64,000 nucleotides of DNA from Marinobacter zhanjiangensis (GCF_014651935.1 NZ_BMXV01000008.1:143528-207527), one strand, 5' to 3'; positions 1 to 9,285 are shown, numbered from the stretch's first letter. Notes: generated from the sequence alone by a model not told the origin. Translations and numbers: made by a program.

Positions 1-744
1 ACCACTGAAAATCAGGGCGGTGAATTCCTCAACGCCGCCGTCCACCGTAAAGCGGTTGTTCTCCAGCGGTACCTCGTTGGCAGGTATTGCCTGCCCCAGG
101 GTGTCGGCAAAGATCCGGCTCAGTTCCTCGGCGGAATCGGCCACCCGGGCAATACCACCGGTCATGTCGGCAATCGCCCCCAACAGATCCAGATCGGCCT
201 CCGCTGACAGGGCAATGGTATGAATGGTAAGCCCCTCTTCGGCCAACGCCGGCACCAGCTCCTCCAGTATACGTTCCCGTTCACGGTCATTGGTGGCCTG
301 ATTGGCGGAGACGTCAACCTTGCCATCGCTCAGCAGGACCAGGTGGGTATTGCCCAGAGCGCGATCCGGCGCGTACCAGTCGCTCGCCGCTTCCTCGATG
401 GCACTACCGATATTGGTGCGCTGAGCCACGGAGTTGATGTTTTCCGATCCCGCGATCAGGGCACTGCGCAGGTTGTCGTCCAGATTCTCGTGAGGCACCA
501 GCATGTTGACCATGCTGCCGAACGTCCACAGGCCAACCCCGGTATCATCGGGAAGCAGCCGGGCAATCAGCCGGACAGCAGGACGCCGGAGGTTGTCCGG
601 GTCGTTCACCTTCATGCTACCGGAGATGTCCACCACCACCCGCACATCCCGGGCCGCCTGATTCTCGCCTTCCTGGGCCTGAACGGAAGAAAGCATCACC
701 GTCGACAGCAAGGTCAACGTGAACAGCAGCTTTCGCAACATCAT
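1..744 (-). CDS. von Willebrand factor A (VWA) domain protein, secreted; 3' part lies outside the window
   Basis: Only the first 248 codons are visible; the frame is still open at base 1. The protein begins MMLRKLLFTLTLLSTVMLSS, a typical Sec signal peptide ending around VQA-QE. A VWA domain follows, with the metal-binding DxSxS signature (DISGSM) at about residue 40, a TNIG threonine loop and an LLSDGK aspartate motif, so the metal-ion-dependent adhesion site looks complete. An AGAGG ribosome-binding site lies 8 bases before the ATG at 744. VWA domains bind protein partners or surfaces; the specific role is not clear from this part. It is transcribed in the same direction as the membrane-protein gene upstream (818-1186). 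Confidence 0.85.
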   Translation of the reverse strand, partial: MMLRKLLFTLTLLSTVMLSSVQAQEGENQAARDVRVVVDISGSMKVNDPDNLRRPAVRLIARLLPDDTGVGLWTFGSMVNMLVPHENLDDNLRSALIAGSENINSVAQRTNIGSAIEEAASDWYAPDRALGNTHLVLLSDGKVDVSANQATNDRERERILEELVPALAEEGLTIHTIALSAEADLDLLGAIADMTGGIARVADSAEELSRIFADTLGQAIPANEVPLENNRFTVDGGVEEFTALIFSG

Positions 745-817
745 GGACAGGTCCTCTTGTTATTCTCGTATGGCTTCGGGCATCACGACGGCCGGGCGGC
801 AGAACCCCGCACCGGCC

Positions 818-1186
818 TCAGCGCCGGAAGAACCGGTAACGCACCAGGTCCAGTATCCATACCAGGATCATGATCAGTGCCGCGATACCCATATTGAAAA
901 ACGCCCGGGCGGCCTCGGACGGATCCCCCAGGAACGTCTCGTAGCCCCCGTAAAGCCAGGCCGGAATCCACCAGCCGTCAACCAGGGCTGACTGAACCGG
1001 CGTAGCGATCACCACGATCAGGGCAGACTTGAGCAAGGTCCGCAAACCGTACAGTGGCAGCCAGCGAATCAGTCTCGACATGGCCCAGTAGAACAGCGCG
1101 AAGCCCACGACATAGATGCCCCAGAATAAAGCGTAGGCGGTCTGGGAGTCCGCATCCATCGCGGCGATAGTCAGCGAGTCAGTCAT
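818..1186 (-). CDS. small multi-pass membrane protein, unknown function
   Basis: A 122-residue protein with about three to four hydrophobic segments (roughly residues 18-38, 48-65, 73-80 and 96-114) and a basic C-terminus (RYRFFRR). It sits 7 bases downstream of the ycgN-type gene and in the same direction, so it probably shares that operon. No catalytic motif is visible and I do not recognise a named family. It may be a conserved inner-membrane protein of marine gammaproteobacteria. Confidence 0.75.
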   Translation of the reverse strand: MTDSLTIAAMDADSQTAYALFWGIYVVGFALFYWAMSRLIRWLPLYGLRTLLKSALIVVIATPVQSALVDGWWIPAWLYGGYETFLGDPSEAARAFFNMGIAALIMILVWILDLVRYRFFRR

Positions 1187-1193
1187 AGATCCT

Positions 1194-1640
1194 TCACAAT
1201 ACCCAATGAATAATATGTTCCTGCCAGTCTTGCTGCGGCACCTGATCCGCCGGTGTCACCCGACGGGCGACCGAGACGCCCGCCTCGTGAACCGTGGCCG
1301 GGTCACCGGAGCGCAGGGGGTGCCACGACGGCAGCGGCCGGCCCTCGGCGAGGGTCCGGTAGGCACAGGTAAACGGCAGCCAGTGAAACTGGTCGATGTT
1401 GTCCGGCGTCAGCACCGTGCATTCAGGCACTACCTGCTGCCGGTTGCTGTAGCTCTGACACTGGCAGCTGGTGGTATCCATCTGGGAACAGGCCAGGTCG
1501 GTATAGTACACCTCGTCGGTATCTTCATCCTGCAGCTTCACCAGACAGCATTTGCCACAGCCATCACAGAGAGACTCCCACTCTGCGGCCGTCATCTCTG
1601 CCAGGCGCTTGCGCTGCCAGAAAGGGATCTCGGCTATCAC
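1194..1640 (-). CDS. ycgN: YcgN family cysteine-cluster protein (UPF0260)
   Basis: 148 residues with the family's N-terminal CDGCGKCC cluster (about residues 26-33), which resembles CxxCxxxCC metal-binding clusters, and a second cysteine group (CSQ...CQCQ) near residues 51-60. Family members are about 150 residues, so it looks complete. Biochemical function is unknown; metal or Fe-S binding is inferred from the cysteine spacing. The start ATG overlaps the stop of the ycgL-type gene by 4 bases (1637-1640), indicating translational coupling. ycgN-ycgL adjacency is a common gammaproteobacterial arrangement. Confidence 0.9.
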   Translation of the reverse strand: MIAEIPFWQRKRLAEMTAAEWESLCDGCGKCCLVKLQDEDTDEVYYTDLACSQMDTTSCQCQSYSNRQQVVPECTVLTPDNIDQFHWLPFTCAYRTLAEGRPLPSWHPLRSGDPATVHEAGVSVARRVTPADQVPQQDWQEHIIHWVL

Positions 1641-1930
1641 GCGCCGAAGTCCCTGAGTTTTTCCTTGAACGCCACAATGTAGCCGTCCGACTTCTCGGGA
1701 AGCTGCAGATAGTAGTCTTTCTCGCGGATGGCCTCCAGCACTTCCCGGCCCGTGGTGCGGGCCAGCCTGCGCTCCGGCGTCAACACCAGGTCCAGAGCCT
1801 TGACCGGCTTGCCGAAAATCTCGCGCAGTGATTCCGGCAACTCACTCCAGTCCTGCCCCCGGCGTACATACAGGTAGGTGTCATCTTTGGCTGTGCTGCG
1901 AAACACGGAAACAAAGGTTTTCTCAGTCAT
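1637..1930 (-). CDS. ycgL: YcgL domain-containing protein
   Basis: 97 residues from the ATG at 1930 (MTEKTFVSVF...), matching the usual ~95-residue length of the YcgL family; the open frame extends further upstream but that part lies inside rnd. The sequence shows the family pattern YLYVRRGQDWSELPESL, then LVLTPERRLAR. No enzymatic role is established for the family. It overlaps the 3' end of rnd by 8 bases and the start of ycgN by 4 bases, so rnd-ycgL-ycgN form one tightly coupled unit. Confidence 0.9.
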   Translation of the reverse strand: MTEKTFVSVFRSTAKDDTYLYVRRGQDWSELPESLREIFGKPVKALDLVLTPERRLARTTGREVLEAIREKDYYLQLPEKSDGYIVAFKEKLRDFGA

Positions 1931-3095
1931 GGTTGTCCTGTTTTTCAAGCAAGGCCCTGACATCGGGCATGACCGGCGCCAGCACCCGGGCCCGCCAGCC
2001 GGTGTCAAAGACCTTCATGGCGTCGGTGGCGGGGGTATTGTTCCGAAGCAGGGCTTCAAGGCGTTTACGGGGGGCCAGCAACTCCACCGGCACATCCGCC
2101 TGCTCGGCGGCGCGGACCATACATTTCTTGATCTTGCGATACAGATCCTGCTGCGGACGGGTCAGCGGTCGGTCAATCAGCACATCGGGTACCTGGTCAG
2201 ACTGTTTCGCCTGGCGGATCAGGTCGATGATCTGGTCCCCGTAGCGGCGAACCACCACCGGGGGCACACCGTCCACCGACGCCAGTGCGCCGGTATTATC
2301 CGGCAGGCGATCAGCAATGCCTATAAGCGCCGCATCGGCCAGCACCCGGCTTCGGGGCCGGTCACGACGCCGGCATTCCTGCTCGCGCCATAGCGTCAGT
2401 GCCCGCAACACCTGCTGCCTGTCGGGAGTCAGCTGCCAGCCACCGCGCAGTTTCAGGTAGGCATCGCCCGGTTCCGACTGACTCAGCAGATCCGCGGCGA
2501 AGCGGTCGGACTCTTCCGCCATGGCGCCTTCCAGACCACGGGCCAGCAAGCGCTCGGTGACCCACTCATAGAGTGGCTCCAGGAAGCGGATATCGTCCAG
2601 GGCATAACGCTCCTGTGCCGGCGACAGCGGTCGGGCCAGCCAGTCTGACCGGGTAGCGGATTTGTCGAGGGCCTCGCCAAACAGCGATTCCACCAGCCGC
2701 GCATAACCGACCGAGAACCCGGCACCGGCCAGTGCAGCGCCCAGTTGCAGGTCCAGCAGGCCCCGGGGCTCCAGGTCCAGCCAGTGCCGGAACAGTTCCA
2801 GATCCTCGCCCATGGCATACAGCAGCTTGACCCGGTCCGCATCCGCCAGGGTGTCCCGGAACCGCGCGGACTGCTCGGCCACGGAAGGGTCCACCAACTT
2901 CAGCGACCCGGCAGCGCCAAGCTGGACCAGCCCGGGTATGGGATAAAACGTGGATACGCGCTCGAACTCGGTGTCCAGCGCCAGTGGGTGATCCTGGTGC
3001 TCCGCCAGCCAGTCATCAAGCTCGGCGACCGTGGTCAGCCAGCGGGACGCCGATGACTCCGGAACCGGAGGAACATTGGGCAACGATTGGTTCAT
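1923..3095 (-). CDS. rnd: ribonuclease D
   Basis: 390 residues. Ribonuclease D is a 3'-5' exoribonuclease that trims tRNA precursors and other small structured RNAs. The DEDD nuclease signature is visible: DTEF at residues 41-44 (Exo I), the Exo II region around AMGEDLEL, and the Exo III region RYALDDIRF. A helical HRDC domain follows the nuclease domain (about residues 210-290). Length is close to the E. coli enzyme (375). It lies 23 bases downstream of recR and runs into ycgL. No residue of the active site appears to be missing. Confidence 0.93.
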   Translation of the reverse strand: MNQSLPNVPPVPESSASRWLTTVAELDDWLAEHQDHPLALDTEFERVSTFYPIPGLVQLGAAGSLKLVDPSVAEQSARFRDTLADADRVKLLYAMGEDLELFRHWLDLEPRGLLDLQLGAALAGAGFSVGYARLVESLFGEALDKSATRSDWLARPLSPAQERYALDDIRFLEPLYEWVTERLLARGLEGAMAEESDRFAADLLSQSEPGDAYLKLRGGWQLTPDRQQVLRALTLWREQECRRRDRPRSRVLADAALIGIADRLPDNTGALASVDGVPPVVVRRYGDQIIDLIRQAKQSDQVPDVLIDRPLTRPQQDLYRKIKKCMVRAAEQADVPVELLAPRKRLEALLRNNTPATDAMKVFDTGWRARVLAPVMPDVRALLEKQDNHD

Positions 3096-3118
3096 GACAA
3101 CTCCCGGTCAGCCATGGT

Positions 3119-3721
3119 TCAGTCCGCCAGGGGCTTGCGGCCGCGGAAGGCATGGGTCAGGGTGAAGCCGTCCACGTAGCCCAGCTCCCCGCCCACGGGA
3201 ATACCATGGGCCAGCCGGGTGGTCAGCACGCCGGAGCCATCCAGGCGGTCGGCAATGTAGTGGGCGGTGGCTTCCCCTTCAACGGTGGGGTTGGTGGCGA
3301 GAATCAGTTCCTTTACCCCTTCCTCATGGACACGGCGCAACAACAACTCAACGCCGATATCCGCCGGGCCGATGCCGTCGATGGGGGACAGGTGGCCCAT
3401 CAGTACGAAGTAGCCGCCCTGATAGTCCCCCGCCTGCTCGATCGCCAGCAGATCCGACGGGCTTTCCACCACGCAGATGGTGCCACCGCGCCTTTCGGGT
3501 TTCTCGCAGATGGGGCAGATGCCGGTGTCGGAAAAGTTCTGGCAGCTTTCGCAGCGGCGCACACCGGTCATGGCCGAGGCCAGCGCCTCGGACAGCCGCT
3601 CACCGCCGGCCCGGCCTTTCTCCAGCAGATGAAAGGCCATGCGCTGGGCCGTCTTCTGACCGACGCCCGGCAGACACCTCAGGGATTCGACCAGTTCATC
3701 CACCAGCGGGCTGAAAGCCAT
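3119..3721 (-). CDS. recR: recombination mediator RecR
   Basis: 200 residues, the normal RecR length. A helix-hairpin-helix is seen at about residues 13-32 (LPGVGQKTAQRMAFHLL), a four-cysteine zinc finger at C57, C60, C69 and C72, and a Toprim domain from about residue 81 (ICVVESPSDLLAIE). RecR acts with RecF and RecO to load RecA onto gapped DNA coated with SSB. An AGGAGT ribosome-binding site precedes the ATG. It follows ybaB, as in the widespread dnaX-ybaB-recR operon. Confidence 0.96.
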   Translation of the reverse strand: MAFSPLVDELVESLRCLPGVGQKTAQRMAFHLLEKGRAGGERLSEALASAMTGVRRCESCQNFSDTGICPICEKPERRGGTICVVESPSDLLAIEQAGDYQGGYFVLMGHLSPIDGIGPADIGVELLLRRVHEEGVKELILATNPTVEGEATAHYIADRLDGSGVLTTRLAHGIPVGGELGYVDGFTLTHAFRGRKPLAD

Positions 3722-3805
3722 CCATACTCCTGCTTTGACAACATTGGGTCAGTGAAAGACAACCAGGCCCCGCACGGCAGGGCCCGGTTACAGGGTTATC
3801 GGCCG

Positions 3806-4129
3806 TCAGAACGGCATCTTGAAATCCGACGGCAAACCCATGCCGGACATCACGCCAGACATGCGCTCCTTCTGGTCCGCTTCCACACGCCGCACCGCAT
3901 CGTTGACGGCGGCAGCAAGCAGATCTTCCAGTACTTCCTTCTCTTCCGAGAGCAGGGAGTCGTCGATATCCACCTTTCTGACGTCGTGGCGGCCATTCAT
4001 GGTCACCTTGATCAGGCCGGCCCCGGATTCACCCGTCACTTCAGATTTGGCGGCTTCCTCCTGGGCTTTTTTCATCTGCTCCTGCACCTGCTGGGCCTTC
4101 TTCATCATGTCGCCCATACCATTCATCAT
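3806..4129 (-). CDS. ybaB: YbaB/EbfC family nucleoid-associated protein
   Basis: 107 residues starting at the tandem ATG codons ([20 protein letters not shown]); an upstream TTG would add 33 residues that fall within dnaX and are unlikely. The family forms a tweezer-shaped dimer that binds DNA. The N-terminal coiled-coil rich in K, Q and E, and the central VTMNGRHDV segment, are characteristic. It lies 31 bases downstream of dnaX and 84 bases upstream of recR on the same strand. Confidence 0.94.
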   Translation of the reverse strand: MMNGMGDMMKKAQQVQEQMKKAQEEAAKSEVTGESGAGLIKVTMNGRHDVRKVDIDDSLLSEEKEVLEDLLAAAVNDAVRRVEADQKERMSGVMSGMGLPSDFKMPF

Positions 4130-4160
4130 GCTCTCTACCTCACAAAGCTGTTTATGTCGC

Positions 4161-6251
4161 TTACCCGGCGGAATTCTCAAGGGGCCGGATACTGTCTTTG
4201 ACGACCCGCCCCTCGAACCGTTCCACAATGGCGTTCACGTGCGGGTCCTGTGCAATGGCCTGCTCCGCCTGCTGCTGGCGCCGGGCCTTGTCGCGGGTCT
4301 CCCAGGCAATCGGAGTCTGATTGCCCGGATCACCCTGACGAGCCTCAAGAGTGACGTTATCACCAAACGCCGCACGCAGGCCCTCAAGGATCTTCTGCCG
4401 GTGACGCTCCGTCAGTAACCGGTAATGCCCTTCATCCAGAGTCAGAACGAAGGTGTCGCCATGCCGTTCACAGGAAGCCTGGCTGGCCAGATTTCCGGGC
4501 ATGCCCAGGATGCCCAGCTGACGGAAGTCCCGCGCCCAGACGAAGCCTCCAGCATCCACTGTCGATTCCGGTTCAGGCGGTGTCGGCTGCGGCTCTGCTG
4601 ATTCCGGGGAAGCCTCGGCCTCCACGGTTGTTGTCGCCGCCGACGGGGCCGTGATTTCAGGATCAGGTTGCGGCGCCGCCGACGCGGCCTGGTCTTCCGG
4701 TCCGGTATCCCAGGGCGGGTCATCATCGCTGCCCCCGCCTCCACCAGCCATCTGATCGGCCATGGCCATCAGGCTGTCATCTTCAGGATGCGGCGCCGGC
4801 GGTTGCTGCTCCGGAGCGGTTTCCGCTACCGTTGACTGCCCGCCTTGTGCTGCTGAACCTGAGTCCGCCGTGCCCTCAGCCCGGGGGGTGGCTGCCGGTC
4901 CCGCAGGGATTTCCGTGGGCTCTGGTTCAGGGCTCCCGGTCAAACCGGGCTGGTCCTTGTCCGGGGCCCCCTGTGGCGATGGCTCAACCGCACGCCCCTC
5001 TGCCGCTGATGGTGGTTGATTGGGCTGCCCGGCCAGACTTTCAAGCGCGGCGGGGGCGGGTTCCTCGCCGGTATCACGGTCCCCGGAACCGCCGCTCGAC
5101 GAACCCTCCCGCGACCGGTTCCGATCCGTCACGCCAGCAGAGTTTGCCGGCGGGTCCCGGCGCTCGGCACCGGGGCGGAAGGCCAGCATACGCAACAGGG
5201 TCATTTCGAAGCCCATGCGCGCATCCGGGGTAATTTCCAGATCCTTGCGACCCACCAGTGCCGCCTGATAAAAAAGCTGAGCATCCTCCGCACTCAGCTG
5301 GCGTGCCAGTTCCTGGACCCGGTGGGCGTCGCCCATGGCGTTATCGGCACTGCCTGGCACCACCTGCTCGGTGGTAATACGGTGGAATAGTGACAACAGG
5401 TCGGCGAGGATGGCGCTGAAATCCGGGGCAAAATCCGAAATCCGGTCAATTTCCGTCAGCAGTTCCGGACCGTTGTGGTCCACCAGGGCATCCACCAGCT
5501 TTTCAATGTCCCGCTGATCAATGGTGCCAAGCATGCTGCTGACATCGCTGGCGCCCAGTTTCTGGTTGCCAAAGGCAATGGCCTGATCGGTCAGGCTGAG
5601 CGCATCCCGCATGCTGCCATCCGCGGCCCGGGCCAGCTGCCAGAGTGCCGGCTCCTCGAAGGGGACGGTTTCCTCACCCAGGATATAACGCAGGTGGCTG
5701 ACAATGTGCTCCGGCGTCATGCGCTTCAGATTGAACTGCAGGCAGCGAGACAGCACTGTAACCGGCAGCTTCTGGGGGTCCGTGGTCGCCAGCAGGAACT
5801 TGACGTGCTCCGGGGGCTCCTCCAGTGTTTTCAGGAAAGCGTTGAACGACTGGTTGGTCAGCATGTGCACCTCGTCAATGAGGTACACCTTGAACCGGCC
5901 CCGGGAGGGTGCGTACTGAACGTTATCGGTCAGCTCCCGCATGTCGTCAACCCCGGTGCGGGAGGCGGCATCGATCTCGATCAGGTCGACAAAGCGGCCG
6001 TCGAGGATTTCCTGACAGCTGGAGCATTCGCCGCAGGGGTCGGGGGTAATGCCTTTTTCGCAGTTAAGGCACCGGGCCAGCAGCCGGCCAATGGTGGTCT
6101 TGCCCACGCCCCGGGTGCCGGTGAAAAGGTAGGCATGGTGCAGGCGATTATGCTCCAGGGCATGGATCAGGGCCTGGAGCACATGCTCCTGGCCAACCAT
6201 GTCACTGAACGTGTGGGGGCGCCATTTTCGGGCTAGTACCTGGTAACTCAT
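4161..6251 (-). CDS. dnaX: DNA polymerase III subunit gamma/tau
   Basis: 696 residues. This is the ATPase of the clamp-loader complex. Walker A GTRGVGKT is at residues 45-52, the zinc module uses C64, C73, C76 and C79, and Walker B LIDEVH is at 124-129; the SRC arginine-finger region is also present. A long proline-, glutamate- and alanine-rich linker (about residues 370-570) leads to the C-terminal tau domain that contacts the polymerase and helicase. I see no A-rich slippery heptamer at the expected position, so the short gamma form made by programmed frameshifting in E. coli is not evident here. It heads the dnaX-ybaB-recR operon. Confidence 0.95.
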   Translation of the reverse strand: MSYQVLARKWRPHTFSDMVGQEHVLQALIHALEHNRLHHAYLFTGTRGVGKTTIGRLLARCLNCEKGITPDPCGECSSCQEILDGRFVDLIEIDAASRTGVDDMRELTDNVQYAPSRGRFKVYLIDEVHMLTNQSFNAFLKTLEEPPEHVKFLLATTDPQKLPVTVLSRCLQFNLKRMTPEHIVSHLRYILGEETVPFEEPALWQLARAADGSMRDALSLTDQAIAFGNQKLGASDVSSMLGTIDQRDIEKLVDALVDHNGPELLTEIDRISDFAPDFSAILADLLSLFHRITTEQVVPGSADNAMGDAHRVQELARQLSAEDAQLFYQAALVGRKDLEITPDARMGFEMTLLRMLAFRPGAERRDPPANSAGVTDRNRSREGSSSGGSGDRDTGEEPAPAALESLAGQPNQPPSAAEGRAVEPSPQGAPDKDQPGLTGSPEPEPTEIPAGPAATPRAEGTADSGSAAQGGQSTVAETAPEQQPPAPHPEDDSLMAMADQMAGGGGGSDDDPPWDTGPEDQAASAAPQPDPEITAPSAATTTVEAEASPESAEPQPTPPEPESTVDAGGFVWARDFRQLGILGMPGNLASQASCERHGDTFVLTLDEGHYRLLTERHRQKILEGLRAAFGDNVTLEARQGDPGNQTPIAWETRDKARRQQQAEQAIAQDPHVNAIVERFEGRVVKDSIRPLENSAG

Positions 6252-6274
6252 GATCCATCAACTACGGCTGCTTG

Positions 6275-6454
6275 ATGGCGCTAACCTTAGCACGGACCCG
6301 GTATCAGAAGAAGGTGAAAAGTTCCCGCCCGGCAACCCGCAAGGCCTGTCGCGAGGCATTGGTTTTCACCCACGCCGACAGAGAGACAGGCATACGCCAG
6401 TGGTTGCAGAGTGCCCGGAACAACCTGCCGGAATACAACGTCGGGGAATACTGA
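6275..6454 (+). CDS. possible small basic protein, 59 codons
   Basis: An open frame beginning MALTLARTRYQKKVKS and ending LPEYNVGEY, rich in R and K. It starts 23 bases from the dnaX start on the opposite strand and ends just before the 3' end of the 4.5S RNA gene. There is no good ribosome-binding site before the ATG. It would be convergent with the 4.5S RNA. I do not recognise a family; it could be a chance frame in high-G+C DNA. Confidence 0.25.
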   Translation: MALTLARTRYQKKVKSSRPATRKACREALVFTHADRETGIRQWLQSARNNLPEYNVGEY

Positions 6455-6473
6455 AGAGAGGAAAATCTGGGGG

Positions 6474-6580
6474 TGACCCCACCAGCGACACCCCGGCACA
6501 CAAGTCCACCGCTTCGGCTGCTCCCTTCCGGGCCTGACCGGGTTCACGGTTTATCGTTGCGGGGGCACCAGCGGGGCCAC
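6474..6580 (-). ncRNA. ffs: signal recognition particle 4.5S RNA
   Basis: The minus strand carries the conserved SRP tetraloop core GTCAGGCCCGGAAGGGAGC (within 6516-6537), essentially the E. coli core with a GGAAGG-type loop and internal-loop bases. The flanks 5' GGCCCCGCTGGTGCCCC and 3' GGGGTGTCGCTGGTGGGGTC pair to form the long helical arm. This RNA binds Ffh to target membrane proteins to FtsY and the translocon. Its position just upstream of dnaX is common in pseudomonad-like gammaproteobacteria. Ends are estimated from base pairing. Confidence 0.93.
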
Positions 6581-6616
6581 CATAACGGCGGCCCGGTTTG
6601 CCCGAGCGCGGCGCGC

Positions 6617-6645
6617 ATAGTAGCAGCAGGCGGGGACGGTATCAA
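6617..6645 (-). promoter_or_regulatory. sigma-70 promoter of the 4.5S RNA gene
   Basis: On the minus strand TTGATA (6645-6640) and TACTAT (6622-6617) are separated by exactly 17 bases and followed by a G+C-rich discriminator (GCGCGCC). The predicted transcription start near 6609 leaves a leader of about 29 bases before the mature RNA, similar to the leader that RNase P removes from E. coli 4.5S precursor. Confidence 0.7.
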
Positions 6646-6681
6646 TCCCCGCGAATCACTCCCTCGATTCCCGGGCTTCGG

Positions 6682-7371
6682 TCAGACGCCGGTGAGGGGG
6701 ACCGGCACCACATCCTGGCGGAACCAGCAGGCGATACTGTGGCGCCTGCACCGGGCCGGCAGCACTTCGTGGGGCACCTCCTCGCTCAGGAAAATCACCG
6801 CCCTGCCCGACTCCGGCGCCACCTGGCCACAGATTTCGTCGGGGCTTTCCCGGTTGAATACCTGCAGCTCACCGCCATCACCGGCTTGCCAGTTTTCATT
6901 CAGATACAGCACCAGGCTGACCACCCGGGAAGCCCGCCCCCGGAAACTGTCCAGGTGCCGGCGATAGAAGTCCCCTGGCTGATAGCTGGCGTAATGGGCC
7001 TCGAACCGCTGTAGTCCCAGAAACAGACGGCGGTTCAGGCCCACCCGAAGCTCCTCCAGAAAGACGAACAGCTGCTGCTGCGCAGGTGTTTCCCCGTTCA
7101 GCCAGGCGATCCGGTCCCGTCGCACCGAAGGGTCACGGCTATAAGCGGTGCCACGACCCACGCCGGCCCGCGCCATGGCAGCCGATTCCTCCAGCCGATC
7201 CACTTCCTCGCGAAGCCCCGCCAGCAGGCCGCCACCCAGCCGGGAAGACACATCCAGAGTCAGCCACCCCCATTCAGACACCTCATCGGCGATGTGGTCC
7301 AGCCATTGCTGATCTGTCGTATCGAGCGACGGGCCGACCGGAGTGGCTCCGGCGAACGAAACAATGGTCAT
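6682..7371 (-). CDS. 2-oxoglutarate/Fe(II)-dependent oxygenase
   Basis: 229 residues. The iron-binding triad is visible as H139-x-D141 (RRHLDSF) and H201 (VPHEVL), with an arginine at about 210 before HSIACWFR that would bind 2-oxoglutarate. The arrangement fits the prolyl-4-hydroxylase-like superfamily that hydroxylates protein or small-molecule substrates with O2. The substrate cannot be told from sequence. It stands alone, facing the 4.5S RNA promoter region at its 3' end and divergent from the mutarotase gene at its 5' end. Confidence 0.85.
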   Translation of the reverse strand: MTIVSFAGATPVGPSLDTTDQQWLDHIADEVSEWGWLTLDVSSRLGGGLLAGLREEVDRLEESAAMARAGVGRGTAYSRDPSVRRDRIAWLNGETPAQQQLFVFLEELRVGLNRRLFLGLQRFEAHYASYQPGDFYRRHLDSFRGRASRVVSLVLYLNENWQAGDGGELQVFNRESPDEICGQVAPESGRAVIFLSEEVPHEVLPARCRRHSIACWFRQDVVPVPLTGV

Positions 7372-7474
7372 AGGGAGTTTTCCCGGCAGGTAAAAACCGG
7401 CATTCTAGAACTTTTCTAGGGAAGCGGAAGCCCCTGGCCATGATATCCGATAGGCAATTACCGTGAGGACGCCC

Positions 7475-8368
7475 ATGCACGAACTGGACAACGCCCGCCA
7501 CACTCGACTGGAGATGGCAGGAGAACTGGAAGCCATCCGTATCCGGCACCCGCTGTTCGAGGCGACGGTAACCTTGCAGGGGGCGCACCTGGTGCAATTC
7601 GCCCCTGCCGGTGAGCGCAACTGGCTGTGGATGAGCCCGCAGGCACGGTTCGAGAAGGGTGTTGCGATCCGGGGCGGCGTTCCTGTGTGCTGGCCCTGGT
7701 TCGGCGCCCCCGACCGGAACCCTGACCCGGTAAAATCACTGGTGAGTACCGACAAGGCCCACGGGTTTGCCCGCACCGCCGTGTGGTCACTGGATAGCGT
7801 CGAGGAGCTGGAGGAGACCGTCAGCCTGACACTCGGCCTGGATGCCACCGGCACCGGAGCCGGGTATCCGTGGAACGGGCAGGCCAGAGCCAGTCTGACC
7901 CTGAACTTCTCACCCGAGGGGCTGACACTGGCCCTGACCACCCGGAATACAAGCGGCGAACCGCTGGCACTCACGCAGGCACTTCACACCTATCTGCCCA
8001 CCGAACAACTTTCCGGAACCGTCATCCGGGGCCTGAGCGGAGCCCGGTACCTGGACACCCTGGACGACTGGAAACCGAAGCAACAGGAGGGCGCCGTCGC
8101 CTTTGAAGGCGAAACCGACCGCATCTACCTGGCCGCGTCTGACATGGACATCCAGTCACCGGGTGACGATGTTCACCTGACCTCCGGCGGCAGCCAGTCC
8201 ACCGTGGTCTGGAACCCGGGCCCGCTGAAAGCGGCAAGGCTGACGGACTTCCCCGACGATGCCTGGACCGGCATGCTGTGCGTGGAAACGGCAAACGCCG
8301 CCGATGATTACCGGACACTGCAACCCGGCGCCAGTCATACCCTGTCCGTGACACTGGCACGAAACTGA
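7475..8368 (+). CDS. D-hexose-6-phosphate mutarotase (aldose 1-epimerase family)
   Basis: 297 residues from the ATG at 7475, preceded by GAGG six bases upstream; a GTG at 7463 would add four residues. The beta-sandwich galactose-mutarotase-like family is recognised by the motif WGAPDRN region (WPWFGAP), the HGFART segment containing the substrate-binding histidine, and the late VVWNPGPLKAARL and MLCVETAN motifs, as in E. coli YeaD. It interconverts the alpha and beta anomers of hexose 6-phosphates, feeding sugar phosphates into metabolism. Divergent from the oxygenase gene. Confidence 0.88.
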   Translation: MHELDNARHTRLEMAGELEAIRIRHPLFEATVTLQGAHLVQFAPAGERNWLWMSPQARFEKGVAIRGGVPVCWPWFGAPDRNPDPVKSLVSTDKAHGFARTAVWSLDSVEELEETVSLTLGLDATGTGAGYPWNGQARASLTLNFSPEGLTLALTTRNTSGEPLALTQALHTYLPTEQLSGTVIRGLSGARYLDTLDDWKPKQQEGAVAFEGETDRIYLAASDMDIQSPGDDVHLTSGGSQSTVVWNPGPLKAARLTDFPDDAWTGMLCVETANAADDYRTLQPGASHTLSVTLARN

Positions 8369-8469
8369 TCCCGGTCAGAAAAGCCGGAGAATCATGGACC
8401 GGCAGGCTGACGGCAGGCGCCAATTGCCTATACTGCTACTGCGGTAAAACAATAAGGAAAGGATGACCG

Positions 8470-9285
8470 ATGAGTCTGACAGAATTCCTGAAACGCCATC
8501 TGGTATCCAGAGAACTGGATGAGCGGATCGACGAGATTGGCAAACCCATCGGGTCACTTGGCTACGATCCGTGGGGTTACAATAACGAAACCCTGAAAAT
8601 TGGCTACGCCCTTACCCAGGAAATCTACGAGAAGTACTTCCGTGTGGAAGTGGATGGGATCGACAGGATTCCGGCACACGGCCCGGTACTGATCGTTGCC
8701 AACCACAGTGGCCAGTTACCCATCGACGGACTTTTGATCGGTTTTGCCCTGGCCTCGCGCAAGGTAAGACCCCGCCTTCCCAGGGCAATGATTGAACGTT
8801 TTTTCCCCACCGTCCCCTACCTGGGCAACCTGCTCAACCAGTTCGGCGCCGTGCTGGGCGACCCGGTGAACTGTGCCAAGATCCTGGCCAATGACGAGGC
8901 CGTCATCGTGTTCCCGGAGGGTGTGAGGGGTTCCGGTAAACTGTACCGGGACCGCTACCAGCTCAAGCGCTTCGGTAACGGTTTCATGCACCTGGCCATG
9001 GAATACAACGCCACCATTGTGCCCGTGGGCGTGGTCGGCTGCGAGGAAACCATTCCCACCCTGGCCAACATCAAGCCACTGGCCAGATTGCTGGGGCTGC
9101 CCTATTTTCCGCTGGCGGCGCCGGTAGTGCTGCCGGCCAAAGTTCATATCTGCGTGGGCGAGCCCATGGTTTTCGACAATGACAATATCCCGGAGGAGCA
9201 GGTCACAGCCCGGGTAGAGCTGGTCAAGGCGGCGGTCGGCGAGATGATCACCAGGGGACTGAACCAGCGGAAAAGGATATTCTGA
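8470..9285 (+). CDS. lysophospholipid acyltransferase family protein (PlsC-like)
   Basis: 271 residues. Acyltransferase block I appears as NHSGQLPID: H79 and D86 are separated by six residues, rather than the four of classic HX4D, a variant seen in a divergent PlsC subfamily. Block III appears as FPEGVRGSGK. These enzymes transfer acyl groups to glycerolipid acceptors at the membrane. The stop codon overlaps the next gene's ATG by one base (TGATG), so it is translationally coupled to the epimerase-like gene; the pair may act on the same lipid or glycolipid. Confidence 0.87.
   Translation: MSLTEFLKRHLVSRELDERIDEIGKPIGSLGYDPWGYNNETLKIGYALTQEIYEKYFRVEVDGIDRIPAHGPVLIVANHSGQLPIDGLLIGFALASRKVRPRLPRAMIERFFPTVPYLGNLLNQFGAVLGDPVNCAKILANDEAVIVFPEGVRGSGKLYRDRYQLKRFGNGFMHLAMEYNATIVPVGVVGCEETIPTLANIKPLARLLGLPYFPLAAPVVLPAKVHICVGEPMVFDNDNIPEEQVTARVELVKAAVGEMITRGLNQRKRIF

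Noticed and set aside
3152..6236. Long plus-strand ORFs opposite recR, ybaB and dnaX
   Set aside because: They are high-G+C shadows of the well-supported minus-strand genes.
4161..6251. Programmed frameshift in dnaX to make gamma
   Set aside because: The A-rich run encoding CEKG near residue 65 is far from the expected site, and no slippery heptamer with a downstream hairpin was seen near residue 430.
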